A model generated the notes under the pieces. The model had not been told where the DNA came from, did no database searches, and was given only the letters and a program-made list of their open reading frames with translations. From assembly GCF_015476115.1 (NCBI RefSeq), contig NZ_CP064295.1, forward strand, positions 2,784,001-2,848,000: 64,000 nucleotides of DNA. Reading direction: 5' to 3'. Positions 11,601-23,300 of this stretch are shown piece by piece. The translations under genes were made by a program, and so were the position numbers. This DNA comes from Aegicerativicinus sediminis. GTDB taxonomy: Bacteria; Bacteroidota; Bacteroidia; Flavobacteriales; Flavobacteriaceae. Positions within the stretch are counted from its first letter, which is position 1. Each line of letters starts with the position of its first letter.

Positions 11601-14325
11601 CTTTTGCGAACCGAACAATTATAGATTTTTCTTCATCGGTGGCCCTCCGTACATGATTAAACCCGATGTAACCGAATTTAAAATGACCTTGGGTAGTGTA
11701 TAATCCCTCAGGGAAATCTTCTGGATAAATTTTATGCCCTTCAGGTAACGCATCCATTACCTCCCGAAGAAGTTCCCATAACAACGGCAATTGATCAGGA
11801 CTATAATCAATGCAATCAACAGCATTAGGTTCACTATTTTTCCAATTTTGAAACGAATTTTGCCAAGCGTCTATAGCATTTATATCGATTTTTTGCTCTG
11901 CAACAATGCGGTTTTCAGCGGTGGTTGTAATCCTTAGACTAAAAGTTTCATTCTCCTCATCCATTAGTGTTAAATGGGTTAGAATAGGATTAATTCCTAA
12001 TACATCAAACTGGTCAAAAAGGACACATAAAACATCTGTTAGCTCATCTGTATTATGCATAGCCATTGCCCGCGCCCGCACCCTCTCTAAGGAGGCTTCA
12101 ATTTTAGCTTCTCGAGCCTGAGCTTCTGCTTTTTTTATATCTAAGTACCTTTGGTATAAACGACCGAATTCTTTTGCAAACCTGGCGATGATATCCTTTT
12201 CTTCGTCGGTAGCCGGTCTGTAATGATTAAAACCGATATAACCAAATTTGTGGTAACCTTGGGTGCTATATAATCCATTTGGAAAATCATCCTGATTAAA
12301 ACCATCTCCTTTGGGAAAAGAATTAATGGTTTCAGAGAATAATTCCCAAATTTGGGGTAATACAGATTTAGGAAAATGTAAATCGGTAACACTGTTAGGT
12401 TTAGCAGATTTAAATTCTTCAGCGGCATGTTGCCATTCTGGTCTTGCATCTAAAGAAACTATTTGTTCGGCCATATGACGCTTTCCTTGAGGACCAGTAA
12501 TTCGGTAGGTAAAGGAGTTTTTCTCAAGATCTACAAGAGTTAAGTGGGCCCAGGCAGGATTTATACCTAAAATATCAAATTGTTCAAATAAAACACCTAA
12601 TACCTGATGAAGCTCTTCTGTTTGGTGCATGGCCATGGCACTAGCCCTAATGCGCTCCAAGGCGGCTTCAATTTGTGCTTCTTTTGCTTGTTTTTCAGCC
12701 TTTTGTAGATCTAGAAAACGAATGTATGCTTGTTCAAAAACCCTGACAAATCGTATAAGAATATCTTTTTCTTCCTCATTGGGTAATTTTCCTTCTAGAT
12801 TAGGAATCATTATTGCCGAATTTTCCGCCCATGCAAATGCAATGGCATGACTTTCACTTTCTAGAAGTAATTTTTTATAATCTTCGGGTAATTGTCTGTA
12901 ATCCGAAACTTCGAAAGCTTTTCGGAACCATGCATTTTTAACTTCAAAAGAAAAGTTTTTGGCAAAATAGGTGTCTCCACGCAGTTTTGACTCCCATGCT
13001 TCTTCAAAAAGAGTATCCTCAAAGTATGGCAGAAAAAAAGGTATCGATGGGTGGGTTGGGTCATCGGAGGCCGTCCAATGGATGACGTCTTTAGAATTTT
13101 CAAAATAAGTGCAAATTACGGCACCCCCTACATCTAAAACTACTCCCATTCTTTGTAATTCTTCGGCTACTGTGCGCACTACATCTTGAAGTTCATCTGT
13201 TTTGTGCATGGCCATAGATTTAGCCCTAACCCTTTCCAATGACGCTTCTATCTGTGCTTCTCTTGCTTGTTTTTCAGCTTTTTGGAGATCGAGGAACCGT
13301 GTATAGGCTTGGTCAAAGACTTTGGCAAAGCGTTCTAATAATTCAATGTCGTTATATGGGTCGAGTGTAATAATAAGGAGATAACCATTAGAGAACCTAG
13401 CCATATTCCATTGTTGCCATTCAGGAAATTGCAGGCCTGAATCTAAAATTGTCTGGAAAAAGGGTTTGGTCTCTGGCAAGGATAGCATATAATCATAATG
13501 CTTTTTTAAAGTTTTCCCGCCAGCCGATTGTATTAGGGAAGATGTGCCATTTTTCCAAGCTTTATAATTCTTTTTATGCACTAAATCTTCGGTGTGAGGA
13601 ATTTCAACAGGTAGTAATATACCTTTCTCATTGGCAAATAAGAATTTGTCTGTATCAGAATTATCCTCACACAAACCAATACCAGTTCCCCAAATTTTTC
13701 CCCCAAGTTTTGTCACTTGCTGGAGTAATACATTAGCTACCTCTAAAAGTTCTTTACTTTCTTGCATAGCCATAGTACGGCTTCTAACTTTTTCAAGTGA
13801 GGTTTCAATTTCTAAGGCTCTATTTTTCTCTTCTAACTCAATGGTCCGTCTTTTAACAGCTTCCTTTAACTCAAGATTTTCTTGGTTTATTTTATCGTAA
13901 CCAATGGTTTCACCTTCATCCGTTTTTGCATCTGGTGTTGAATAATGCTGGTATACAAAACGCCAACCTTCTTCAGTCTCTTTTAAGGCATTTGAACATC
14001 TAAATCGACCGTAGTAGTTCCATTCATTTTCATTTAAAAACCAAGCATCGAAAAAGTGGGTGATAAAAATTAGGTCACCAATGCTTTCAACTATTTTGGT
14101 TTCATTTCTCAACTCTGTTTTGCCTGATAATTGATCCGCCGTAACCCTGAAAAAATCTGTAGCCTCTTTTCGGCCTAAAAACTCCTCATTATTGGTTGAA
14201 CCTATAAAATGAAAGCTATCGTCGAAATAGGAATTATAGGTTTCAACATCTCCATTGATGTAGCTATGCAACCATAAGGAATGCACTTCTAAAACTTCTT
14301 TTTCTATGGATGGAGTTACTTTCAT
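5650..14325 (-). CDS. Giant soluble sensor histidine kinase: NTF2-like domain plus 13 repeated sensor modules
   Basis: The 2891-residue protein has no membrane helix. Residues 1-130 look like an NTF2/SnoaL-like (DUF4440-type) domain (HSLWLHSYINGDVETYNSYF, GWRFVYQHYS). Thirteen modules of about 187 residues follow (about 171-2597). Each begins with a charged signalling helix of the form EA(A/S)LERVR(A/S)(R/K)xMAMHxSxEL and ends in F(A/G)KVFEQxYxRFLDLQKAE; between them is a GAF-like globular part. The kinase core has H2643 in LTAGIAHEIKNPLNF, N box NVCNNGFDAM, G1 DNGLGIP and G2 GTGLGLS. The start codon overlaps the stop of the next giant kinase by one base (TAATG), so translation is probably coupled. 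The GAF-like reading is inferred from secondary-structure pattern; the ligands are unknown. Confidence 0.92.
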   Translation of the reverse strand: MKVTPSIEKEVLEVHSLWLHSYINGDVETYNSYFDDSFHFIGSTNNEEFLGRKEATDFFRVTADQLSGKTELRNETKIVESIGDLIFITHFFDAWFLNENEWNYYGRFRCSNALKETEEGWRFVYQHYSTPDAKTDEGETIGYDKINQENLELKEAVKRRTIELEEKNRALEIETSLEKVRSRTMAMQESKELLEVANVLLQQVTKLGGKIWGTGIGLCEDNSDTDKFLFANEKGILLPVEIPHTEDLVHKKNYKAWKNGTSSLIQSAGGKTLKKHYDYMLSLPETKPFFQTILDSGLQFPEWQQWNMARFSNGYLLIITLDPYNDIELLERFAKVFDQAYTRFLDLQKAEKQAREAQIEASLERVRAKSMAMHKTDELQDVVRTVAEELQRMGVVLDVGGAVICTYFENSKDVIHWTASDDPTHPSIPFFLPYFEDTLFEEAWESKLRGDTYFAKNFSFEVKNAWFRKAFEVSDYRQLPEDYKKLLLESESHAIAFAWAENSAIMIPNLEGKLPNEEEKDILIRFVRVFEQAYIRFLDLQKAEKQAKEAQIEAALERIRASAMAMHQTEELHQVLGVLFEQFDILGINPAWAHLTLVDLEKNSFTYRITGPQGKRHMAEQIVSLDARPEWQHAAEEFKSAKPNSVTDLHFPKSVLPQIWELFSETINSFPKGDGFNQDDFPNGLYSTQGYHKFGYIGFNHYRPATDEEKDIIARFAKEFGRLYQRYLDIKKAEAQAREAKIEASLERVRARAMAMHNTDELTDVLCVLFDQFDVLGINPILTHLTLMDEENETFSLRITTTAENRIVAEQKIDINAIDAWQNSFQNWKNSEPNAVDCIDYSPDQLPLLWELLREVMDALPEGHKIYPEDFPEGLYTTQGHFKFGYIGFNHVRRATDEEKSIIVRFAKEFGRTYQRFLELLKAEEQTREAQIEASLEKVRAKAMAMHSSADLSPAASVIFSELKRLGINTIRSGVGLLTRDSRKVALYSAAASEQGDNLPLVGWAMLENHRVLDEMYEKWLVNEDYFPILKGEDLKSYYKQIKSNFELPPEQEQDYEQYGYFICFTHGLFYGWSEQEFSDQEKNILKRFASVVDLTFKRFFDLQKAEEQARESQIQLSLERVRARSMAMQNSDELHDVLSLLFKQFDVLGIKPLNAFLSLFDIEQNTFTYRATGTSGSRMQTQQVVDMDSLDYWRELSKKWQNDKQDSIEVIFYQPEILEEVFELLDETFSAMPENERLTLADIPNGGYAVHGYCKFGYIGYNHLQPPTEEHKQILLKFANEFGQVYQRFLDIQKAEAQAREAQIEASLERVRSRSLAMHSTSEMQLVANEVLEQLLQLGLEIDGLAMSGVIANESDYDVWVGGSKTEKPLRISYNNKTKVQRDYNKIIKERPELFTNTYSGKSMKAYFKHLMANNEFNADLEEKMLNCSAFTTSLTFMKNSGMQIVRYTAEPFSDEYNTILKRFGKVFEQAYIRFLDLQKSEEQTREAQIEAALERVRSKAMAMHKSEELSDLSLELVNQVQKLGISSWFCAFNIYDDPIEGSLEWGSNGEGVFPRYRTPREGVFLKYFEAGKRGETLLINEIGEDKCPAHYEYLCSLPGVGDQLLEMKANGIPFPTSQIDHVAFFKYGYIIFITYDPVPESHDTFKRFAKVFEQSYTRFLDLQKSEEQAREADIQLGLERVRASSMAMQQSNDLESVASVLFKELDRLDQNINRCGIGIIDEESMTADVWSTMHTNNGLEVSISGKEPLNIHPLLEGAYKSWLNKEDFEFRLSAEEYSNYQKIVNAADFNLPKNKSSEKEQFYFATFFNSGGIYAFSDKSLPEETRQVIIRFNKAFGMSYQRFLDLQKSEKQAREARIDLAVERVRAKALAMNKSEEIMEVVAKLKDEVMGLEIPNVVAATIFLNEGKDKVRMWDLSTLEKDDNGYQIPFDISFKLKKKDPHLYVKRVWDNPKDYFIDKQDEKDFIRIVEWLKENNQDKIASEIEEYIENTQLKQLYHAVKRLNNGKLAIDLMDPPSDEMESILTKMGAAFDLAYKRFEDLDRAEKRAKEAQIEAALERVRARTMAMQHSEELAETAAVLFQQFKELGHRPERMNIGIIKESEDLIEFWSTEQGGKQIQKLFIASIHEPTTVNKVYKAWKNKEKTIEIDLTGKDLNKWLKYLTKDIGVPFSSESKPTRRIHSAAFFSEGLIIMSNPTEQDEESLKLLERFAAVFEQTYTRFLDLKRAEEQAREAQIEAALERVRAKTMAMHSSDGLLDVIQIIFEQLVHLNIPLNNVSFGTNIQDKELKFWIAAKGMPKPIFFEVPYINNPAPDRVREAQKKGLDFFADKLTPEENRIWLEHVFKHSDFQSVSKANKEYSLKSPGYARSTFILNSINLYVGNYYNQPYTNEENSIIRRFAKVFEQAYTRFIDLQKAEKQAKEAIKQAALDRIRGEIASMRTQKDLQQIIPIIWRELTTLGVPFFRCGVFIINGDNNEVEVYLSNPKGESLAAWTSKSEQIELFNEMVNSWRKNQIYKTEWTKNDFLNFTQTLMDQGLIEEPKKYMDKHEAPEHLALQLIPFKQGMLYIGSAEKVNDEQLALIEAIAHAFSIAYARYEDFIKLEDAKKKVDQTLDNLKAAQEQLIQSEKLASLGQLTAGIAHEIKNPLNFVNNFSEVSQELIDEVFEEIESLKDPEVKKDITEILKDVKDNLKKIHIHGTRADGIVKSMLQHSRSSEGKMEMHHFNNLVTEYVNLAYHGMRASKSPISVDIKLDLDDKVKELKVISEDLSRVIINVCNNGFDAMKEKLFLNSNSEFKPLLKIRTRDTQETVVLEIEDNGLGIPESIKDKILQPFFTTKKGTAGTGLGLSISHDIIKAHGGELRIDSETNKGTTFCILLPKKNSPTIGLKQ
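6537..13815 (-). repeat. Array of 13 sensor-module coding repeats
   Basis: The repeat period is about 560 bases, with boundaries set by the recurring linker ERVR-x-MAMH. Linkers are conserved, while the globular parts between them are strongly diverged. The third, fourth and sixth modules form one subtype (FGYIG(F/Y)NH, Q(F/Y)D(I/V)LGI), the eighth resembles modules in the other giant kinase (CGYNI-type, YEYLCSLP), and the last (IRGEIASM, VPFFRCGVFII) matches the last module of the 14-module kinase. Boundaries are approximate. Confidence 0.85.
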
Positions 14326-17300
14326 TAATTTTCTTCTGTGGGCAACTTAACTGTAAATGTTGTTCCTTTTCCTACTTCGGAGGTGACTTCAATTTCTCCC
14401 CCATGAGCTTTAATTATATCATAACTAAGGCTTAAGCCTAAACCAGTTCCTTGTCCTGTGGGCTTGGTTGTGAAAAAAGGTTGAAAAATCTTTTCAATTA
14501 TATTATTAGAAATGCCTTCCCCATTATCCGCCACCACTATTTCAACAAAGTCCCCAATTTTGGATGTACCAACATAAACTTGAGGTTTAAATTCTTCTAT
14601 AATGCTAGTTGCATTCCCATTTGCCTTTAATTTCTCGGATTTGAGATGGGTCGCTTTTTTGCTACATGCATAAAACGCATTATTCATAAGATTCAATAAT
14701 ACCCGACCGATATCTTGTGAAATGACTTTTATTTTTGGTACATCAGCTTCAAAATTAGTTTTAATGTCAGCATTGAATGTTTTGTCTTTTGCCCTTAGTC
14801 CATGGTACGAAAGTCTAAGATATTCATCACATAAGCTATTAAGGTCAGTCGGTGTTTTTTCGCCAGTACTTGTTCGGCTATGTTCTAACATTCCCTTTAC
14901 AATGGAATCTGCACGCTTGCCATGGTGATTGATTTTTTCCAAATTCTCGCTAATATCCTGTAGTAAGGCCTCAACTTCTTCCATTTCACCTTTTTGCAGT
15001 TCTTCCTTAATTTCTGCAATCATTTCTGAACTCACTTCAGAAAAGTTGTTGACGAAGTTCAAAGGGTTTTGGATTTCATGCGCAATTCCTGCGGTTAGTT
15101 CACCGAGTGATGCCATTTTTTCAGATTGCACCAATTGCTTTTGGGTGTCTTTTAGGTCTTTTAGTGCCTTTTCGATATTGGCTTTGGCTCTTTCAAGTTT
15201 GTTGAAGTCTTCGTAGCGCGCATAGGCTATGGAAAAGGATTCCGCTAAGTTTCTTACCAACCCAATATTTTCATCACTTAAGGGTTCTAAATTTCCCACA
15301 TAAAGCATGCCTTGGGAAAATGGGACAAAATTTAAATACAAGGATTCAGGAGCGGTATCACCACCTTGGTATTTAGTGGTAGTTTCAATTTTACCTAAAT
15401 CTTGTAGACCTTGAGTCCAGTTAATAAAATCTTGTTTGTTCCAATATTCCTTATAAACTTCATGAGTTCTCCAAGATTCAACCACATTCTTAGTTATATT
15501 ATTTGTGGAGAAGTCTAAATTCATTAACCCCAATGAATTTCCATGAGGATCGGAAAGGTGTAACTGAATGTTATCCTCAATGTCGTCAATGATAAACACC
15601 CCACACCTAAAGAAAGGAACTCCCAAGTTGGTAAGTTCGTCCCAAATTATAGGGGTAATGCGCTCTAAGTCCTCGGTGGATCTCATGCTGGCAATTTCTC
15701 CACGTACCCGATCTAAAGATGCTTGCTTTCGCGCCTCTTTTTCACGTTTTTCAGATTCAATAAGTTCACGATAACGTTGATAGGTTAGCCCAAAAACTTT
15801 GGCGAAACGTTCAAAAATAACCCTGGCAATTTCTGGTAATTGATCTTTTGTAAATGTAAAAAAGCTACCTTCCTTAAAATTGAACCAGGTACAGTAATGG
15901 GTTTCTTCCACATCTTTCGAATCGGGCAAACTGTATTGCGCTTCCCGGCTTAAGGCTTCATAATAGGCTTTCCCGTCCTTTCCTTCCAATTTATATTCCC
16001 CTGGAGGACTTTGTTTTTTCCATCCTTCAAAAACTTCTAGTAAGAGTGGATGGATGGTCATATCTATCTGGCCTGTAACCTTTATTTTTTGTGAATTATT
16101 ATCAATTGAAGTGGTCCAAGCATCCATTATTTTGTTTTCATGGACAATGACGATTCCACATCGTATGGTCTCTATTTTCAGCTTTTCAACTTCATCAAAC
16201 AGTACTGTAGTAGCCTCAGAAATATCTTCACTGTTCCTCATTGCCATTGCTTTGGAACGCACCCTTTCTAGAGCAGCCTCTATTTGTGCTTCTCTTGCTT
16301 GTTCTTCCGCACGTTTAAGGTCTAAGAATCGAGTGTAGGTTTGTTGAAATACCTTTCCGAAACGCATTAGAATTTCATTTTCGGCATCGGTATAGGGTAT
16401 TCCATCAAAATTTTCGATGTAAAGTCCCACATTGTCTAACAATACAGTTGAAATTGCCAAAGCAGGTTTACTTAGGTAAATGTTTAAGAGATCATTTGGT
16501 GGATCAGGAAGCAAATTGAAAAGGTCGTTATAAAATTTATTTTTCTCCTCATGCTGCAAGAGGTTTGCGAAAAAGTGTTCTCCATTTTTTTTTGCATTTA
16601 TAAAACTATTCCAGTGTGCGCAATCAAAATAAGGGAGGAAGATTTCAGATTTGAATTTGTTTCTATCCGCCAACCAAATATGCATGTCTTCATTTGTCTT
16701 GTAATCTAAAATAAAACCAGAATGATCCAAATTGATATTTAGTTGGACAAACTGGTCAAAGACTAATTGAATTACTTCTTCCAATTCATCACTTTGCTGC
16801 ATGCCCATAGTTCTAGATCTTACACGTTCAAGGGCTGCCTCAATCTGTGCTTCGCGTGCTTGGGCCTCTGCTTTTTGTAAATCGAGGAAACGTCGAAACG
16901 TATTTTCAAATACCTTAGTGAACCGCGAGAGAATTTTTTCTGATTCTTTACTGAATTCTTCCTCAGCAAGAAGGTGCAGATAACCCTCAGAAAAATTACC
17001 GAAATAAAAAACCGTAGGGTCAGGTAAATCCAACAACATATTCTTTGCACTTTCTTCAGGATTTTTTTGCCCGGTGGCAAAGGCATTATGAATTTTCAAT
17101 TTTTCACCTCCCACTTTTTGGTGAAATATTGCGACTTTTTTCTTCCACATAGCATAGCGTTCATCCATGATTTCGTCACCAACCAAAGGCATTTGATGAG
17201 CCTCTCTTATTGCCCCATCAGTATGGGTCATCCAAGCATTCTGAACCTTATTGTGCTCATCGATAAGTACGTAACCACAGTTTAAAAATTTTCCAATATC

Positions 17301-20300
17301 CAGACTTCGCAATTCTTTATAAAGAAGGCTGGCCGCATCTCTTAACTCCTCGCTTTTGCGCATGGCCATAGACCTAGACCTAACACGTTCAAGAGCAGCT
17401 TCTATTTGGGCTTCTCGGGCTTGTGCTTCTGCCTTTTTAAGATCAAGAAAACGCGCATAAGTTTGTTCAAATACTATTGTGAATCTTGCCAGTATTTCCT
17501 CTTCTTCCTGCTTTAATAAAGATCCAGTAACCAAATGCAAATATCCATGGGAAAAGTTAAAGCAATAAAAAATCGTAGGATCAGGAAATTCATTACGCAC
17601 CATTTCTTCAGCTTCCTTGGAATTGAAAGTAGTTATCGCATATTCCAGATGTTTAATACGGACTTCTCCAGCCACGCTTTGATGGAAAATTTTTTGCTGT
17701 CTTTTCCAGGCCGCATAGCGGTCATCAAAAGTATCATCTCCCTTTAATGGCAGATAAAACAGTCCTAAGGAGTCCCCGCCAGGATGAGTAACGTAGGTTA
17801 ATTGTCGTTCAGTTTTTTCATTGACTTCCACATAACCACAAGTTGTGAAATTGGTTACTCCCAACGACATTAATTCTTTATATAAAAGCACAACCACGTC
17901 TTTTAATTCTTCTCCTTTTTGCATGGCCATGGTTCGGCTTCGTACTTTTTCAAGAGCCACTTCAATTTGTGATTCCCTCGCTTGGGCTTCAGCTTTTTGT
18001 ACGTCTAGATAACGTGTGTACGATTGCTGGAATACACGTCCAAAGCGCTGAATTATATCGATGCTCACTTGAGATAATGTTTCTAAACTTCCCGACATCA
18101 TCAGCCCATAATCACTAATGACACTAACTGTATAGAGAGTACCTTCCGATCTCATGCCTTTTCTAACCTCTTCTGGTAGTCGGGACAGTTCAGTATGTTC
18201 AAACAAATGATCTTCCCAGTGTTTTTTAACATCTCCCGATAAGGTAAACAAATGAATTGGCGTTCTTTTCTTCCAAGCCTCAAGATAATTGAGGAAAACG
18301 GGATTATCATTATAATCTATGCGGTAACTTTCTGCAGTATTTTCTACCTCTGGGTTTGCAGACCACCAGGTCGTGTATTTTTCTTCATGATTAAAGGTCC
18401 AGATTAGAACTCTATTTAAGGCCAGATCAAGCTCTCTTAGTTCGGTGAAAATCTTTCCAGCAATATCTGAAATCTCCTCAGATTTTTGCATCGCTATTGA
18501 TCTACTCCGAACTCTTTCTAGTGCAGCTTCAATCTGTGCTTCACGAGCTTGTTGTTCTGCCTTTTTAAGATCTAGGAAACGTGTATAGGTTTGTTCGAAG
18601 ACTTTGGCAAAACGTTTAACGATGTCTTTCTCTTCCAGACTAAATTCCCCACTTGTATAACGCATAAGTAAAAGACCGGAATTGGATAAAAATGAACCAA
18701 TCCATTCAATAGCCTCTACATTTTTTGTGACCGCCTTCCTATTTTTAGGTACCGATTTTAGCTTGAAATATTCAGTGAAGAATTCTTTGGTTTCTTCTTT
18801 TGAATAGGTTGATTCAAACATTTCTCCGGTTTCAATGGATGTATGAACGTCACTGAAAATACGTATGTCTTTATATGGCCAGTGAACAATATTATCATAC
18901 AATCCATCAGCTGTACTTAACCATAGATGTAAATCCTTAGATGTATCCTGAATTAAATGAATTCCAACCACATCAAAATTGACCTGTAAACTCTGAAACT
19001 CACCGTATAAAGTTTTGACAACACTTAACAATTCATCACTTTTTTGCATGCCCATGGATCTAGACCTAACGCGCTCTAAGGCAGCTTCAATCTGTGCTTC
19101 TCGGGTTTGGGCTTCCGCTTCTTTGAGATCCATATACCGGCGATAGGTGAGAGAGATAACCGATGTAAAACGACGGAATATTTTTAATTCTTCATCACTT
19201 AATTGTTTTTCTGTCCAAGCAAAGACTAGCCCTTCTTTAAAATAGAAATAGCTACCATATTGAATAATGTCTTCAGGGTAATCGGGGAAGTTAACTTGGG
19301 GATTCATTACCTTATAATAATCGGTCAAATTGGTGCCTTTAAGTTCCGGATGATATTCCTTCTGCATTTTCCAATGTTGAAAAATTCGTTCCAAAACTGG
19401 GTGCCCTGCCAATTTGAGTTTGCCAATTACCTCATATGAATCTCCTTGATTGGATGAGGTTGTAGCCGAAAGGTTTGACGTTTGATTTTGCTCATCAATT
19501 TCTCCAACCCCACAACGGATAGGAACAATGCCTAGAACTTTTAATTCCTTAAAAAATAGGTCAACAGTTTCCGAAATATCTTTTGAACTATGCATGGCCA
19601 TAGCTTTTGAACGAACGCGTTCAAGAGATGCTTCTATTTGGGCCTCTCTTGCTTGAGCTTCGGCCTTTTTCAAGTCTAAAAAACGGGTATAGGTTTGTTC
19701 AAATACTTTTCCAAAGCGTTTGAATATATCATGCATTTCCGGGACATGCTCATAAGTGATGAAAATAAGATTGCCATGGGAAAAATTAACAATATGATCA
19801 ATTTGAAACGTTGGAAACTCTTCACCTGCATCTATACGGCTTTGTAGATATTCACCTACAACCGGAAGCGTTAGCATATAGCGATAATGATCTTCTTGTA
19901 CTTCCCCGGATTTCTCATAAATATAGAGTTCATCACCGCGTTTTCGTGATTCGTTGAATTGTCTGAAAATGGGATGCTCTAATAGGGGGATCTTGGATGG
20001 TTGAAGTATCTCGCCGTCTGCACCGCCAGGATACCAAGTAAATTCTGTATCATCTATTTCAAATATGCAAAATCCACAGGTCCATTGAGGTATGCCCAAT
20101 CCTTTTACCTGTTGGAAAAGAATTGTGGCTGCTTCGGCCAATTCTTCACTTTTGTGCATGGCCAAAGATCTTGCACGCACCCGCTCTAAAGCCAATTGAA
20201 TTTCAGATTCTCTGGCCTGAGCTTCTGCCTTCTTTAAATCTAGAAAACGGATATAAGTTTGCTCGAATACCACCGCAAAACGTTGAAGAATTGAAAATTG

Positions 20301-23300
20301 TTCTGGGGTTAGTGGTTCGAATTTTGAAACGACTAAGGAGCCGTGAGAAAATAAAGCATAATGATCGTAATATTCATCAAAGGTCTGTAATAAATGATCC
20401 CCTTCCTCTTTTTGAACAATGTCATTTTTTACCGCCCATTCAACTAATTCGGTAAGTTCCTCACCTTTATATTTAAGAACAAAGGTGTTTCGTTTTCTTT
20501 CTGATTTAGGAATGCTGGTATAAAATCGATAGTATTCTCCAAATTTTGCAATGTCATTCACGTCAATTTCGAAGTAGACATCTTCATCAGCTGCACCAAA
20601 ATTAGTAGACCACATAACAACCACCTCACTACCATCCTCAATCTCTTGTATTTGGGCCTTAGCGTATTCATCTAATAGACCTAAATTAATAAGTTGATCA
20701 TGAAGAGTCTGAGTTGCTATTTTGATTTCAGAACTTTGATGCATTGCCATCCCTTGGGCCCTAACACGTTCCAAAGCAGCTTCTATTTGGGCCTCTCTAG
20801 CTTGAGCTTCGGCCTTTTTAAGGTCCAGGAAACGGGTATAGGTTTGGTTAAAGACTTTGGCAAATCGCTTAAATATATCGTGGGCTTCAGGGACAGGTTC
20901 ATAGGTTATAAAGAGTAAAAATCCTTGGGAGAATCTAGCCAAATGATTTATTTGTGCCTTAGGCAGCTCTAGACCTGCGTTTTTAAATTGTTCAAAGGTG
21001 TTTTTCAATTCTGGTAAGGCGGTCATATACCGATAGTGTTCTACCAAATCTTCTCCATCCTGACCATATACAAAATAATCTTCCCCATTAACTATGGCTT
21101 GATGCCACGGTTGAAGGCTTATATGTTCTGTAAGTGGTAATTTGAAAGGTTCCTGCAACTCGCCCTCACTACTCATTATACAGGTACTATAAGTTTTGTC
21201 TTCTGATAAAATGTTGTAACCGCAACTCCAAGCTGGAATCCCCAACGCCTGAATTTCAGTAAATAAAAGATTTGCCGCCTCAGGTAGTTCATCACTATGC
21301 TGCATTGCCATGGTGCGGCTCCTTACTTTTTCTAAGGCTAATTCTATTTCTACATTGCGGGCCTGTTTTTCCTTACGTTTTAAATCAAGAAAGCGTTTAT
21401 GGGCAAAATCAAAAGCTTTTGCAAATCGCACCAATAGATCTCTTGCTTCTATAGGCGGATTATCCACTTTTCCAGGAAGGCTATAGCCAATTTCGCCGTG
21501 AGTGGTACGGGCCATTATAAAGGTTAAACCACCAATATGTCTTATATCATCTAAGGTTGGTGCTTGGGGATCTACTTTTTTAAAATCCCCTAATGTGATC
21601 ATCTTATCTACATAATCTATGGCGGCATCTACATCCATTGCATAGACAACTATTGGGTCATTACCTTTTTCCCAATTAGCTAAAAGTGGAATCTCTCCAT
21701 GGATATGTCTAGGGAGTTCCATCACCATTCCTATTTGACTTCCATCTCCCGATGTCATGGCCTTTTCATAGGTTTCAGGTAGCCAAAGCATATGCCAGAA
21801 ATAATGTGCTTCATGCTCTAGGGCAATAAATTCTTGGCGCATTGAAACCACGATGTCCAACAAATCGGAAGATTGATTCATTCCGAGGGCTTTGCTTCTA
21901 ACTCGTTCTAAAGCAGCTTCAATATGTGCCTCCCTTGCTTGTGCTTCTGCTTTTTTTAGATCTTGGAATCGGGTATACGCTTGTTCGAAAACCTTGGTGA
22001 ATCGACCAAAAATTGAGTCCTCTGGAAAGTTTTCTGTAGTGGCTATTATTGTATAGCCATATTTAAAAGGTATGACATGATTTTTTTGAAAGTCCGGTAA
22101 TTTGGTTTCCGATTCTTTCATTTTTTCAATGGCCAAATTTAAATAGGTAATCTCGGCCATTTTAGTATAATGGTGGGTTAGTTGTTCTCCCGATAGCTCA
22201 ATAGTACATGGTTGTTGCTTTAACCATGAATGATACATCTTACGGTGTACATCATCAAGGTCTATTGGGACCTTAACCATAGGGAGTAAGCCATCTTCCA
22301 CATGCATCCAATGTTCAGCATAGTCATTTTCTTTAGTGCATAAACCAAACCCACATCCTAAAAGTGGAACTCCAAGTTTCTTGAGCTCCCTATAAAGTTC
22401 AGCCGAAACTTCAGTTAATTCTTTACTTTCATGCATCGCCATTGACCTACCCCTAACCCGTTCTAAAGCAGCTTCAATCTGTGCCTGCCTTGCTTGTGCT
22501 TCAGCTTTTTGCAAGTCAAGAAATCTTGTGTAAGATTGTTCGAATACCTTTCCGAACCGCTTGAGGATTGCGTTATCTTCCTCCGAAAATTCCCGTCCAT
22601 GGTGGTTGACGATAAAAATGCTTGTATGTTCAGAAACTGTACAAGAACGTGTATATCCACCCTCTCTAGACATCACTTCTTCTTTTAACTCTTTGGGGGA
22701 TTCAGAGTAGGGGGGATTTTGAAAAAGACGATCGAAAAATTCCTGCTTTTCTTCTGGAGTAAAAGATTCAGTAAAGAATCCAGGACCTTTGCCAATTCCC
22801 TTTATCATTTCCGTATAAATTGGAATATCCATATGTGGGATATGCACCCTATCGACATAATCTGTTGTGCCTCCAGCTCCCCAGCAACAGATATCATGTG
22901 TTATTTCATCATTAATTGCAATAAAGGCACCACCCGTAATATCTAAATTTAAACTTGTTAGTTGTTGGTATACCGTATTGATGACCTCTTGTAATTCGGA
23001 AGTTTGATGCATGGCCATGGTTCTACTTCGAACCCGTTCTAGTGCAGCCTCTATTTCTAACTCTCTATTTTTTTGGGTGAGATCGGATGTTTTTTGATCC
23101 ACAAGCTGTTGGAGCTTTTCCATTTTTTGCTTGAACTCCTCTTGATGCCACGTATCATTCTCAGTTTCAACAGCCATCGATCCATGGAAGTGTTTAATCT
23201 TCCATTTTCCTTCTTCAACAACCAAAATACTGCTTAATCGCAATGGTATTTCTTGAGTGTTACCGTTACTTGTTATACGCACGGTAAATTCATCTATAAA